From the NCBI RefSeq assembly GCF_002056295.1, contig NZ_CP020100.1:2069501-2133500 (forward strand): a stretch of 64,000 bases of DNA, written 5' to 3'. The stretch is from Halopseudomonas phragmitis (GTDB taxonomy: Bacteria > Pseudomonadota > Gammaproteobacteria > Pseudomonadales > Pseudomonadaceae). The notes under the pieces are model-generated. The model made no database searches. It was not told the origin of the DNA and saw only the letters and a list, made by a program, of their open reading frames with translations. The translations under genes and the position numbers were made by a program. Positions 28,208-37,430 of this stretch are shown piece by piece. How positions within the stretch are numbered: the stretch's first letter is position 1; each line of letters opens with the position of its first letter.

Positions 28208-28233
28208 TAAAGTTTTCTCCCGGCCGCCGATAC
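28208..28233 (+). promoter_or_regulatory. FliA promoter of second fliS
   Basis: TAAA (28208-28211), 14-base spacer, GCCGATAC (28226-28233), about 37 bases before the fliS2 start. The spacer is one base shorter than in the flagellin promoters, but both elements are consensus. Confidence 0.8.
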
Positions 28234-28269
28234 AGGAAGTATGTGCAACACTCACTCAGGATGTGCTCG

Positions 28270-28656
28270 ATGAATGCCTACGCCGCCATGAAGCAATACC
28301 AAACTGTCAACGTCAACGCCCAGATCAGTGAAGCTGATCCGCATCGGTTGATTCAGATGCTGATGGAGGGTGGGTTGCGCCGGATTGCTGAAGCCAAGGG
28401 TGCAATGGAGTATGGCAATCTGGCTCTCAAGGGGGAGTTGGTAGGCAAGGCTGTGGCGATTATCGGTGGCCTGCGCGACGGTTTGAACCGGGAGCAGGGT
28501 GGCGAGATTGCCGAAAACCTGGATAACCTGTATGCATTCATGCAACAGCGTCTGAGTGCTGCCAATCTGCAGAATGATCCGGCAATCCTCGACGAAGTGG
28601 CCGGGTTGTTGCGAGAAGTCAAAATCGGTTGGGATGGCATTCGTCACGCCGCCTAA
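28270..28656 (+). CDS. fliS: Flagellar export chaperone FliS, second copy
   Basis: 128 aa FliS. MNAYAAMKQYQTVNVNAQIS, DPHRLIQMLMEGGLRRIAEA and [19 protein letters not shown] are the classic chaperone sequence, closer to textbook FliS than the first copy. The ATG at 28270 follows AGGATG; the frame open to 28057 reads through repeat DNA and the promoter and is rejected. It is followed 10 bases later by the FliT-like gene, forming a FliA-driven pair of export chaperones. Confidence 0.93.
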   Translation: MNAYAAMKQYQTVNVNAQISEADPHRLIQMLMEGGLRRIAEAKGAMEYGNLALKGELVGKAVAIIGGLRDGLNREQGGEIAENLDNLYAFMQQRLSAANLQNDPAILDEVAGLLREVKIGWDGIRHAA

Positions 28657-28666
28657 GGAGATAGTC

Positions 28667-28963
28667 ATGGCTCAAGCCGTCAAGCAGTTGCAGCAGACCC
28701 ATGAAGCGCTGATCGCCGCGGTGCGTGCCGGTGACTGGGAGCAGGTGGGTGAACTGGACAAGCTGTGCCGCCAGCAGGTTGCCCAGGCCATGGAGCAGCC
28801 CGAGCGTGATGACCAGGTGGTGGTGGAAACTCTGGACGGATTGTTGGCCACCTATCGGGAGGTGATCGGTCTGTGCCAGGCGGTCCAAGGCAAGCTGGCC
28901 GAGGAGCTGCAAGGCATGCAGCGCGGCAAGGCTGGTGCCAAGGTTTATCAGATGTTCTCCTGA
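28667..28963 (+). CDS. FliT-like flagellar chaperone
   Basis: 98-residue helical protein, LQQTHEALIAAVRAGDWEQVGELD to the tail GMQRGKAGAKVYQMFS. Position after fliS and before fleQ equals that of P. aeruginosa PA1096 (fleP), a FliT-type protein. FliT binds FliD before export; the sequence is short and low in signature, so function rests mainly on context. AAGGAG precedes the ATG. Confidence 0.75.
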   Translation: MAQAVKQLQQTHEALIAAVRAGDWEQVGELDKLCRQQVAQAMEQPERDDQVVVETLDGLLATYREVIGLCQAVQGKLAEELQGMQRGKAGAKVYQMFS

Positions 28964-28988
28964 GCGCTGGATTTTTGCGCTCGATTGC

Positions 28989-28994
28989 TATAAT
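28989..28994 (+). promoter_or_regulatory. Possible sigma70 -10 element for fleQ
   Basis: TATAAT stands 197 bases before fleQ, just after a small GAGCGC...GCGCTC hairpin that may end the fliS-fliT transcript. No good -35 is found 16-18 bases upstream, so this is tentative. FleQ is the class I regulator, expected to have a sigma70-type promoter; the rest of 28964-29190 shows nothing else firm. Confidence 0.35.
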
Positions 28995-29190
28995 TGTCCC
29001 GTTAGTTGCTCGCCCTGACCGTTTGTCCTGTGTGGCTAACGGATAAGGGCGTTTTGCGATACCTTATCCGCGCCAAGTATTTGACTCTGGTGTCGAATCT
29101 GACTACCTTTGGGCCATTCAAAAAAAGCTGGCGCACCGCTATCAAAAATCACTGGTGCCGCTCGTGCGTTAACAGGACGTCTGCCACGCT

Positions 29191-30660
29191 ATGCTGCTCA
29201 ATAGCCATATTTTGCTTATCGATGATTGCCCGCAGAATCGTCACGATTTGAGTGTGATTCTGGGGTTCCTGGGGGAGGAGGCGGTCATTTCCACGTCTTC
29301 GGACTGGCAGCGCGACGTCAATGACGAGTTCGAGTCGCCCGGTTCGGTCAAGTGCGTGATTCTCGGCCGCTGTGACCATGACCATGGTGTTCAGGGCCTG
29401 CTTGGGCAATTGGACAAGTGGGATGAAAACCTGCCTGTGGTAATGCTGGACCCGGCCCAGGCCAGCCATTGGCCTGAGCACCTGCGTCAGCGTCTGCTGG
29501 CGGTGCTGGAGCCGCCACTGAGCTACAGCCAGTTCCTCGACACTCTGCACCGGGCCCAGGTTTATCGCGAAGTCTTCGATGAGCGCAGCAGCCGGCCGCG
29601 TCAGCGCGAGCCTAACCTGTTTCGTAGTCTGGTCGGCACCAGCCGGCCGATTCAGGCAGTGCGGCAGATGATGCAGCAGGTTGCCGACACCGAAGCCACC
29701 GTATTGATTCTGGGTGAGTCAGGCACCGGCAAGGAAGTAGTGGCGCGTAATCTGCATTACCACTCACGGCGTAAGGATGCTCCTTTCGTACCGGTGAACT
29801 GTGGTGCGATTCCGGCCGAGTTGCTTGAAAGCGAGCTGTTTGGTCATGAGAAGGGCGCCTTTACCGGAGCAATTACCAGTCGTGCCGGGCGCTTTGAGCT
29901 GGCCGAGGGGGGCACCCTGTTCCTCGATGAAATCGGTGACATGCCGCTGCCGATGCAGGTCAAGCTGCTGCGGGTGCTGCAGGAACGGACTTTTGAGCGG
30001 GTTGGCAGCAACAAGGTACAAACCGCCGATGTGCGAATCATTGCCGCGACCCATAAGAACCTCGAGAAAATGATTGAGCAGGGCAGCTTCCGTGAAGATC
30101 TCTATTACCGCCTGAATGTCTTCCCGATCGAAATGCCGGCCATGCGTGAGCGGATTGAGGATCTGCCTCTGCTGCTCAATGAATTGATTACCCGGATGGA
30201 AACCGAGAAGCGGGGCTCGATCCGTTTCAGCACCTCGGCGATCATGTCGCTGTGCCGGCACGACTGGCCGGGCAACGTACGTGAGCTGGCTAATCTGGTC
30301 GAGCGTATGGCGATCATGCATCCGCATGGGGTCATTGGCGTCGGTGAGTTGCCACGAAAGTTCCGTTATGTCGAAGATGATCACGAGGACCTGCGTCAAC
30401 TGCGTGACGATGAAGATGAACGCAGTGAAGCCTTCAATGGTCTGGTTGGACTGGACAGTCCAGCTTTCCTGCCACCTGAAGGGTTGGATCTGAAAGAGTA
30501 TCTGGGTGGTCTGGAGCAAACCTTGATCCAGCAAGCGCTGGATGAGTCTTCAGGGGTCGTGGCACGGGCTGCCGAGCGTTTGCGAATCCGGCGTACCACG
30601 CTGGTCGAGAAGATGCGCAAGTACGGCATAAATCGCGGAATCGATGCGTCAGAAGACTGA
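29191..30660 (+). CDS. fleQ: Flagellar master regulator FleQ
   Basis: Sigma54 enhancer-binding protein and c-di-GMP responder at the top of the flagellar cascade, 489 aa. The N-terminal receiver-like domain ([20 protein letters not shown]) has REC fold but lacks the usual phospho-acceptor context. The AAA+ domain shows GESGTGKE, the sigma54-contact loop KGAFTGA and [10 protein letters not shown]; a Fis-type helix-turn-helix ends it ([20 protein letters not shown]). Expected targets with sigma54 sites in this window are fleSR, fliD, fliE, fliK and fliL. Confidence 0.95.
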   Translation: MLLNSHILLIDDCPQNRHDLSVILGFLGEEAVISTSSDWQRDVNDEFESPGSVKCVILGRCDHDHGVQGLLGQLDKWDENLPVVMLDPAQASHWPEHLRQRLLAVLEPPLSYSQFLDTLHRAQVYREVFDERSSRPRQREPNLFRSLVGTSRPIQAVRQMMQQVADTEATVLILGESGTGKEVVARNLHYHSRRKDAPFVPVNCGAIPAELLESELFGHEKGAFTGAITSRAGRFELAEGGTLFLDEIGDMPLPMQVKLLRVLQERTFERVGSNKVQTADVRIIAATHKNLEKMIEQGSFREDLYYRLNVFPIEMPAMRERIEDLPLLLNELITRMETEKRGSIRFSTSAIMSLCRHDWPGNVRELANLVERMAIMHPHGVIGVGELPRKFRYVEDDHEDLRQLRDDEDERSEAFNGLVGLDSPAFLPPEGLDLKEYLGGLEQTLIQQALDESSGVVARAAERLRIRRTTLVEKMRKYGINRGIDASED

Positions 30661-30715
30661 CGTTTAAGTTGCTTGTTTTTTCGTAACTTGTTGTTTTTTC
30701 TTGTTTATTAGTTGG

Positions 30716-30731
30716 TGGCATAGGGCTTGCT
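30716..30731 (+). promoter_or_regulatory. Sigma54 promoter of fleSR
   Basis: TGGCAT (30716-30721), AGGGC, TTGCT (30727-30731); consensus spacing, 43 bases before the fleS start. The preceding T-rich stretch 30677-30705 could bind IHF or FleQ. Confidence 0.85.
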
Positions 30732-30774
30732 TAAGCCCTCCCTGACCGGAGTTTCAACGATCAGGGGATGCCCC

Positions 30775-31977
30775 ATGGCTGTATCCGCACACTCGCTGCC
30801 TGATAACAGGCAGTCACCAACCGAGGCCGTTCAGGCCGAGCGTATCGAGCAGAGCCGCGCGCTGCTTGAGCAGGTCTCTGCACAACTGATCGAATCCCAT
30901 GCTTTGCTTGAGGCCCAGGTTGATACGCTCAAGCGTCAACTAGCCGATATGCATGCCCAGCGGACCCAAGAGCTGGCGGAAAAAGCCTGTGTTACGGCAC
31001 GTCTGCAAAATCTCCTGGATCTGTTGCCGGGTGGCGTGGTGGTACTCGATGGTCGGGGCGTGGTGCGCGAGGCTAATCCGGTGGCGCGTGAACTGCTGGG
31101 TGAACCATTGGAAGGTCAGCTCTGGCGTGACCTGATTCAAGAGCGCTTTGCCCCGCGCGAAGATGATTACCATGAAGTTTCGCTGCGCAGTGGTCGGCGG
31201 GTCTCGCTTGCTACCCGGTCTTTGCGTGGCGAGCCGGGCCAACTGATTCTGATCAACGATCTTACCGAAACCCGGGAGTTGCAGGCTCGTCTGGCCCGCC
31301 ATGAGCGCTTGTCGGCGCTGGGGCGCATGGTTGCCTCCCTGGCGCATCAGATTCGTACACCGCTGTCGACGGCGCTGCTGTATGCCAGTCACCTGGGTGA
31401 TGACGCTCTGAGTCTTGAACAACGCCAACGTTTCAGTCTGCGCCTGAAGGATCGGCTGCAGGCCATGGAGCAGCAGGTGCGCGATATGTTGCTGTTCGCC
31501 CGAGGCGACTTGCCGTTGGAGGATCGTTTGACGCCGCCGGCATTGTTCGAGCGCTTGCGTCTGCAGGCCGAGCCGGTGCTGGAGCAGGCCGGGATCAAGT
31601 GCCGCTGGGTTGACCTGTGCCCACCGCAGGGGTGGCTGCGTTGCAATGCCGAAACCTTGGTCAGTGCCTTGCTCAACCTTGTGGAAAATGCCTGCCAGGC
31701 CGGTTCGATGAGCTCAGGGCTCAAGGTGGTGGCGCGGCGGCTGGAAGGGCAGTTGAGTCTGTGTGTAGTGGATAACGGTCCAGGTATGAGTGCCGAATTG
31801 TTGGCGCGCCTGGCTGAGCCGTTCCATACCACCAAGCCCCAGGGAACCGGTCTGGGACTGGCGGTGGTCAAGTCGGTGGTGCGGGCGCACGGTGGAGCGT
31901 TTCATTTGCGCAGCAAGGTCGGTCGGGGTACCTGCGCCGAAGTCCTATTGCCGATTCAGCTTGGTGGGGAGGAGTAA
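30775..31977 (+). CDS. fleS: Flagellar sensor kinase FleS
   Basis: Soluble histidine kinase, 400 aa, no membrane segment, partner of FleR in class III flagellar control. Order: N-terminal coiled coil (about 15-85), PAS domain (LQNLLDLLPGGVVVLDGRGV), HisKA with the phospho-accepting His in SLAHQIRTPLSTALLYASHL, and HATPase (NLVENACQAG, DNGPGMS, GTGLGLAVVKSVV). Start at the ATG at 30775, preceded by AGGGG; a TTG frame to 30727 lies inside the promoter. Four bases from fleR. Confidence 0.94.
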   Translation: MAVSAHSLPDNRQSPTEAVQAERIEQSRALLEQVSAQLIESHALLEAQVDTLKRQLADMHAQRTQELAEKACVTARLQNLLDLLPGGVVVLDGRGVVREANPVARELLGEPLEGQLWRDLIQERFAPREDDYHEVSLRSGRRVSLATRSLRGEPGQLILINDLTETRELQARLARHERLSALGRMVASLAHQIRTPLSTALLYASHLGDDALSLEQRQRFSLRLKDRLQAMEQQVRDMLLFARGDLPLEDRLTPPALFERLRLQAEPVLEQAGIKCRWVDLCPPQGWLRCNAETLVSALLNLVENACQAGSMSSGLKVVARRLEGQLSLCVVDNGPGMSAELLARLAEPFHTTKPQGTGLGLAVVKSVVRAHGGAFHLRSKVGRGTCAEVLLPIQLGGEE

Positions 31978-31979
31978 TC

Positions 31980-33386
31980 ATGACTCAGAAGATGCTGCCA
32001 GTTCTACTGGTGGAAGATGATCAGGCGCTGCGCGAAGCGTTGGTCGATACCCTGGCCTTGGCAGGCTATGCCTATCGCGAGGCTGAAAGCGCTGAGGCCG
32101 CCCTGGCTCTTCTGGCGCGTGAACCGGTGGCCATGGTGGTCAGTGACGTGAACATGCCGGGCATGGATGGTCACGCGCTGTTGCGTACGCTGCGCAACCG
32201 CTATCCGCAAGTGCCGACGCTGCTGATGACGGCCTACGGCACCGTACACCAGGCTGTGGGCGCCATGCGTGATGGTGCGGTGGATTATCTGGTTAAACCC
32301 TTCGAACCGGAGGCTCTGACTTCATTGGTGCGCCAGTACGCTCAGGGTCAGTTGCAATCCAGTGCTGACCAGGGGCCGGTGGCGGTCGAACCGGCCAGTC
32401 AGCAATTGCTGGCGCTGGCGCAACGGGTTGCCGTCAGTGATTCGACAGTACTGATCTCGGGTGAGTCGGGCACAGGCAAGGAGGTGCTTGCGCGCTACAT
32501 TCATCAGCAATCGCCACGGGCCGACAAGCCCTTCATCGCGATCAATTGCGCGGCGATACCCGAGAATATGCTCGAGGCTACCCTGTTCGGCCATGAGAAG
32601 GGGGCCTTTACCGGTGCGGTTGCCTCGCAGCCCGGCAAGTTCGAGCAAGCCAATGGTGGCACCCTGTTGCTCGATGAAATCTCCGAAATGCCTTTGGGTC
32701 TTCAGGCCAAGCTGTTGCGGGTATTGCAGGAGCGTGAAGTGGAGCGGGTGGGGGGGCGCAAGTTGATTGACCTGGATATCCGGGTCATTGCTACCACCAA
32801 CCGGGACATGGCTGCTGAGGTTGCGGCTGGGCGTTTCCGTGAAGATCTGTATTACCGACTCGGAGTCTTTCCGCTGCAGTGGCAGCCGTTGCGTGCTCGT
32901 CCCGGCGATATTTTGCCAATTGCCGAACGTTTGCTGGCCCGTCACGCAGCCAAGATGAAACAGACTGGTGTGCGCTTTGCCGAGGATGCTTGTCAGGCCT
33001 TGCGCAGCCACCCCTGGCCAGGCAATGTGCGTGAACTGGATAATGCTGTACAACGCGCCCTGATTCTACAGCAGGGTGGGCTCATCGCCGCTGCGGATCT
33101 CTGTCTGGCTGGCCCGCCGGGACTGGCGGCGGCTCCGCTGGTACAGTTCTCGACGGCCGAAGCGCCGGCGATTCCTGCGGTTCCTGTCGCTGCCGGGCCT
33201 GAACGCCTGGAAACTGGCGTTCGTCAGCGCGAGTACCAACTGATCATTGACGTGCTGCGCGCTGAGCGTGGACGACGCAAGGAAGCCGCCGAGCGCCTGG
33301 GTATCAGTCCTCGTACCCTGCGCTACAAGCTGGCGCAGATGCGTGATGCCGGGTTTGATGTTGAGCGGGATCTGGTGGCGTACTGA
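31980..33386 (+). CDS. fleR: Flagellar response regulator FleR
   Basis: NtrC-family response regulator, 468 aa. Receiver (VLLVEDDQALREALVDTLAL, phosphorylatable Asp in VVSDVNMPGMDG, KPFEPEA), AAA+ domain with [15 protein letters not shown] and LLLDEISEMPL, then a Fis-type HTH (KEAAERLGISPRTLRYKL). Activates sigma54-dependent class III genes after phosphorylation by FleS. Confidence 0.95.
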   Translation: MTQKMLPVLLVEDDQALREALVDTLALAGYAYREAESAEAALALLAREPVAMVVSDVNMPGMDGHALLRTLRNRYPQVPTLLMTAYGTVHQAVGAMRDGAVDYLVKPFEPEALTSLVRQYAQGQLQSSADQGPVAVEPASQQLLALAQRVAVSDSTVLISGESGTGKEVLARYIHQQSPRADKPFIAINCAAIPENMLEATLFGHEKGAFTGAVASQPGKFEQANGGTLLLDEISEMPLGLQAKLLRVLQEREVERVGGRKLIDLDIRVIATTNRDMAAEVAAGRFREDLYYRLGVFPLQWQPLRARPGDILPIAERLLARHAAKMKQTGVRFAEDACQALRSHPWPGNVRELDNAVQRALILQQGGLIAAADLCLAGPPGLAAAPLVQFSTAEAPAIPAVPVAAGPERLETGVRQREYQLIIDVLRAERGRRKEAAERLGISPRTLRYKLAQMRDAGFDVERDLVAY

Positions 33387-33456
33387 GTCCGGGTAATCCC
33401 CTGGGAGTGTCGCGCCCAGTTCAGAACACCACGCTCTATGCTGTTGCTTGGTAACC

Positions 33457-33472
33457 TGGCACCAATCTTGCT
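33457..33472 (+). promoter_or_regulatory. Sigma54 promoter of fliE operon
   Basis: TGGCAC (33457-33462), CAATC, TTGCT (33468-33472): consensus match, 55 bases before fliE. Expected to drive fliEFGHIJ and possibly the hsb genes. Confidence 0.9.
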
Positions 33473-33527
33473 GAACTAACCTCAAAGCGATACACGCCGT
33501 CAAAAAAATCACGGCTTGGAGGTTACG

Positions 33528-33860
33528 ATGACCCAGGGTGTAGAATTCAACCGACTGATGCTGCAGATGCGTTCCATGCAAATGGAAGCCATGGGCAAAC
33601 CGCAGGCACCGGCCCAGGTACAGCAAAACGTCAATGCACCGGCATTCGATGACGTGCTCAAGCAGGCGGTGGACAAGGTCAACGAGTTGCAACAGACCAC
33701 CAGTGAGCTGCAAAGCGGCTTCGAGCGCGGCGTGCCGGGAATCGACCTGACCGATGTGATGATCGCCGCGCAGAAATCCAGTGTTGCCTTCCAGGCCATG
33801 ACGCAGGTGCGCAATCGCCTGATCAATGCCTACGAAGACATCATGAAGATGCCCATCTGA
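33528..33860 (+). CDS. fliE: Flagellar hook-basal body protein FliE
   Basis: 110-residue rod-MS ring adapter, exported early. [20 protein letters not shown] and [20 protein letters not shown] with the C-terminal [10 protein letters not shown] are the family signature. I start at ATG 33528 after GGAGG; the TTG frame at 33516 contains the ribosome site. Confidence 0.95.
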   Translation: MTQGVEFNRLMLQMRSMQMEAMGKPQAPAQVQQNVNAPAFDDVLKQAVDKVNELQQTTSELQSGFERGVPGIDLTDVMIAAQKSSVAFQAMTQVRNRLINAYEDIMKMPI

Positions 33861-33898
33861 TCAGCCAACGCCGACCCTGATGTTCTGAGGATAGCTGC

Positions 33899-35620
33899 AT
33901 GGAAACCGCCAGCACTGCCAATACCCCTGCCACCCGGGCCGGCGTCGAGTCCGCTGAGGCTCAGCGCAAGCCTTTGCTGGGCCTGGCTTTTCTCGACAAC
34001 CTGGCGCAACTGCCGATGCTGCGTCAGTTCGCCCTGCTGGTGGGGCTGGCTGCCAGCGTGGCTATTGGTTTTGCCGTTGTACTATGGTCGCAGCAACCGG
34101 AATGGCGGCCGCTGTATGGCAGTCTGGAAGGCTATGACTCCGGGCAGGTGGTAGAAGTATTGCAGCAGGGCCGGATTCGTTATCGGGTAGAGCCCAACAG
34201 CGGCGCATTGCTGGTGCGCAGCGAAGACTTGGCCGATGCCCGTCTGCGGCTGGCCAGCGCCGGTGTCAGTGCCAGCGATCGCAATGTTGGGTTTGAAATT
34301 CTTGACCGTGAGCAGGGGCTGGGCACCAGTCAGTTCATGGAGACCACTCGTTATCGCCGGGGGCTGGAAGGCGAGTTGGCTCGTACCATCTCCAGTCTTT
34401 ACAACGTCAAGGCCGCTCGCGTACACATCGCCATGCCGCGTACCACCGTATTTGTCCGCGATGACCGCAAACCGAGCGCCTCTGTGCTGCTGGAAATGTA
34501 TGCCGGGCGCCGACTGGAGCCGGCTCAGGTGATGGCTATTGTCAATCTGGTGGCGACCAGCGTGCCGGAGCTGAGCAAGGATCTGGTCACCGTGGTTGAT
34601 CAGAATGGAAATCTGCTGTCCGATCAGAACGAGTTGAGTGAGCTGACCATTGCCGGTCGCCAGTTTGACTACACCCGGCGCATGGAGGAAACCTATACCC
34701 GTCGGGTCCATAGTATCCTGCAACCAGTACTCGGCTCCGGACGCTATCAGGCTGAGGTATCGGCTGATGTCGACTTCAGCGCAGTCGAATCGACAGCCGA
34801 AATGTTCAGCCCGGACGCGGCGCTGCGCAGCGAGCAGGTGCTTAGCGAAGCGCGCAGCGGTGGTCAGGCCCCTATGGGTATCCCCGGAGCCTTGACCAAC
34901 CAGCCGCCAGGTATGGCCCAAGCGCCGGAACAGGTAATCGATCCGGCAACAGGTCAGCCCGTCGTGCCGGCGCCGCCGCGCGATACCCGCGAACAGGCGA
35001 CCCGCAACTTCGAACTGGACCGCCAGATCAGCTATACCCGCCAGCAGCAGGGCCGCCTGCGCCGGCTGTCGGTGGCCGTGGTGGTCGATGATCCGCTGTT
35101 GCCCAATGCTGAGGGTGAACTGGTCCGCACTCCGTTGACCGAAGCGGATATCGCGCGCCTGACTCGTCTGGTCCAGGACGCGGTGGGCTATGATGCCAGT
35201 CGTGGTGATAGCGTCAGCGTGATCAATACCGCGTTCGTGGCCGAGGGTGAGGTGCCTGAGATTCCCAGCATCCCGTTCTGGTCCGAACCCTGGTTCTGGG
35301 ATATCGCCAAGCAGATTCTCGGTATACTTTTCGTTCTGGTGCTGGTATTCGGAGTCTTGCGTCCGGTACTTAAGAATCTGGCCGGAGCAGGCAAGTCGAC
35401 TGAAACTGCGGGCTACCCGGCATCAATTGACGATATCGACTTGGGTGATGATCTGCGTGATGATCAGGTCAGTCTGTCCGGGCCGGCCAGTTCGGCCATG
35501 ATGTTACCGCCGCCCAATGCCGGTTATGAGCAGCAGCTCAATGCTATCAAAGGCCTGGTGGCTGAAGACCCCGGCCGTGTCGCCCAGGTGGTGAAAGAGT
35601 GGATCAACGCCGATGACTGA
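33899..35620 (+). CDS. fliF: Flagellar MS-ring protein FliF
   Basis: Inner-membrane ring scaffold, 573 aa. Two membrane helices bracket a periplasmic region: FALLVGLAASVAIGFAVVLW (about 43-62) and ILGILFVLVLVFGVLRPVLK (about 475-494). YccF-like ring domains carry GFEILDREQGLGTSQFME and VKAARVHIAMPRTTVFVRD. The cytoplasmic C-tail (EDPGRVAQVVKEWINAD) binds FliG, whose gene starts before this one ends. Confidence 0.95.
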   Translation: METASTANTPATRAGVESAEAQRKPLLGLAFLDNLAQLPMLRQFALLVGLAASVAIGFAVVLWSQQPEWRPLYGSLEGYDSGQVVEVLQQGRIRYRVEPNSGALLVRSEDLADARLRLASAGVSASDRNVGFEILDREQGLGTSQFMETTRYRRGLEGELARTISSLYNVKAARVHIAMPRTTVFVRDDRKPSASVLLEMYAGRRLEPAQVMAIVNLVATSVPELSKDLVTVVDQNGNLLSDQNELSELTIAGRQFDYTRRMEETYTRRVHSILQPVLGSGRYQAEVSADVDFSAVESTAEMFSPDAALRSEQVLSEARSGGQAPMGIPGALTNQPPGMAQAPEQVIDPATGQPVVPAPPRDTREQATRNFELDRQISYTRQQQGRLRRLSVAVVVDDPLLPNAEGELVRTPLTEADIARLTRLVQDAVGYDASRGDSVSVINTAFVAEGEVPEIPSIPFWSEPWFWDIAKQILGILFVLVLVFGVLRPVLKNLAGAGKSTETAGYPASIDDIDLGDDLRDDQVSLSGPASSAMMLPPPNAGYEQQLNAIKGLVAEDPGRVAQVVKEWINADD

Positions 35621-36632
35621 AGAAGCGAGAAAACCCCAGAAGCTGTCGAAGCTGGACAAGGCCGCTATCTTTCTGCTGAGCCTGGGTGAGTCCGACGCCG
35701 CGGCGATCCTCAAGCACATGGGCCCCAAGGAAGTACAGCGGGTCGGCAGTGCCATGGCATCCATGCGTACAGTGCAGCGCGACCAGGTCCAGCAGGTGAT
35801 GGGCGATTTCATCGAGACCGTCGGAGAGCAGACGGGCCTGGGGGTTGGCTCAGATAATTACATTCGCAAGATGCTGACCCAGGCACTGGGTGAAGACAAA
35901 GCCAATAGCCTGGTTGACCGGATTCTGTTGGGCGGCAACACCTCGGGTCTGGACAGCCTCAAGTGGATGGAACCGCGCGCGGTGGCCGATGTGATCCGCT
36001 ACGAGCATCCGCAGATTCAGGCTATTGTGGTGGCCTATCTGGACCCGGATATGGCCGCTGAAGTCGTCAGCTACTTTGATCACAAGGTGCGACTCGACGT
36101 ACTGTTGCGGGTGGCCGCCCTCAACACGGTTCAACCAAGCGCGCTGAAGGAACTCAACGAGATTCTTGAGAAACAGTTTGCCGGCAATTCCAATACCACG
36201 CGGGCAACCATGGGTGGGGTCAAGCGCACCGCCGATATCATGAACTTCCTGGAAAGCAGCACAGAGTCGCAATTGATCGAAGCAATCCGGGAACTGGATG
36301 AAGATCTGTCGGCGCGGATCGAAGACCTGATGTTTGTCTTCGACAATCTGGCTGATGTTGATGACCGGGGCATTCAGGCGCTGCTGCGTGAGGTTTCCTC
36401 GGAGGTGCTGATCGTTGCCCTCAAGGGCGCGGACGAGCCGGTCAAGGAAAAGATCTTCCGCAATATGTCCAAGCGTGCCTCTGAGCTGTTGCAGGACGAT
36501 CTGGAGGCCAAAGGCCCGGTGCGGATCAGCGAAGTCGAGGCCGCGCAGAAGGAAATTCTGACCATCGCCCGGCGCATGGCCGATGCCGGCGAGATCGTGC
36601 TCGGCGGCAAGGGTGGCGAGGAGATGATCTAA
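35613..36632 (+). CDS. fliG: Flagellar rotor protein FliG
   Basis: C-ring switch and torque protein, 339 aa. FliG_N (KLDKAAIFLLSLGESDAAAI) binds FliF; the middle domain holds the EHPQ motif (RYEHPQIQAIVVAYL) and contacts FliM; FliG_C with charged torque helix DLMFVFDNLADVDDRGIQAL faces the stator. Overlaps fliF by 8 bases and abuts fliH. It should interact with the PomAB stator encoded at 49-50 kb. Confidence 0.95.
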   Translation: MTEEARKPQKLSKLDKAAIFLLSLGESDAAAILKHMGPKEVQRVGSAMASMRTVQRDQVQQVMGDFIETVGEQTGLGVGSDNYIRKMLTQALGEDKANSLVDRILLGGNTSGLDSLKWMEPRAVADVIRYEHPQIQAIVVAYLDPDMAAEVVSYFDHKVRLDVLLRVAALNTVQPSALKELNEILEKQFAGNSNTTRATMGGVKRTADIMNFLESSTESQLIEAIRELDEDLSARIEDLMFVFDNLADVDDRGIQALLREVSSEVLIVALKGADEPVKEKIFRNMSKRASELLQDDLEAKGPVRISEVEAAQKEILTIARRMADAGEIVLGGKGGEEMI

Positions 36633-37430
36633 ATGGCCGGCGGCAATCCCGACTCGGAACTGATTCGCGGCGATCAACTGACAGGGCTCAGTCGCTGGGA
36701 TCTGCCCAGCTTCGATGAGGCCGAGCACCATGTGCCGGTGGTACGTGAGGAGCCCGAAGACGAGCCAGAGGATATTCCGCAGTCTGAGCTTGAGGAGGCC
36801 GACGAGCTCGAAGCGCCCAAACCCTTTACCGTTGAAGAGCTGGAGCAGATTCGCGAGGAAGCCTACAACGAAGGGTTTTCCACCGGTGAGAAAGACGGCT
36901 TTCATGCCGGCCAACTCAAGGCCCAGCAGGAAGCCCGCAACCGCATGGATGCCCGGGTTGCCGAATTTGAACAGCTTTTGGGGCATTTGCTTGAACCGCT
37001 GCGCCAGCAGGACGAGCAAATCGAGGACATGCTCCTGCATCTGGTCGAGCATATGGTTCGCCAGGTTGTGCAGCGCGAGTTGAAAATCGACTCCAGCCAG
37101 GTGCTCACGGTACTGCGTGGGGCGCTCAAGGTGCTGCCGATGGGGGCCGAAAACATCCGTATCTACCTCAATCCTGTCGATTTCGAGGCGGTCAAGGCTT
37201 TGCGCGAGCGGCATGAGGAGCGTTGGCGGTTGCTCGAAGATGAGCAGCTGTTGCCCGGTGGTTGCCGGATCGAGACCGAACACAGTCAGGTCGATGCGAC
37301 CTTGGAAACCCGGCTCGAGCAACTGATCATCCAGTTGTTCGAGCAACGCCGCGAGCAGCGTGCACATCCACCGGCAGCGGACCTGCCGGTCTCGGGCCCT
37401 GGGCCGGAGCCCTTTGATGAACAATCCTGA
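36633..37430 (+). CDS. fliH: Flagellar assembly protein FliH
   Basis: Regulator of the FliI export ATPase, 265 aa. The N-terminal 80 residues are highly acidic and low in conservation. The region [23 protein letters not shown] has the glycine-repeat helix typical of FliH. The C-terminal domain (about 120-235, [10 protein letters not shown] to [20 protein letters not shown]) matches V-ATPase subunit E-like FliH. Its 3' end overlaps fliI by 14 bases. Confidence 0.93.
   Translation: MAGGNPDSELIRGDQLTGLSRWDLPSFDEAEHHVPVVREEPEDEPEDIPQSELEEADELEAPKPFTVEELEQIREEAYNEGFSTGEKDGFHAGQLKAQQEARNRMDARVAEFEQLLGHLLEPLRQQDEQIEDMLLHLVEHMVRQVVQRELKIDSSQVLTVLRGALKVLPMGAENIRIYLNPVDFEAVKALRERHEERWRLLEDEQLLPGGCRIETEHSQVDATLETRLEQLIIQLFEQRREQRAHPPAADLPVSGPGPEPFDEQS

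Noticed and set aside
28057-28269. N-terminal extension of the second fliS
   Set aside because: It would translate the dispersed repeat and the FliA promoter; the ATG at 28270 has a ribosome site and begins the normal FliS sequence.
28989-28994. Firm fleQ promoter at the TATAAT
   Set aside because: No acceptable -35 at the proper distance, so it is listed only as tentative.
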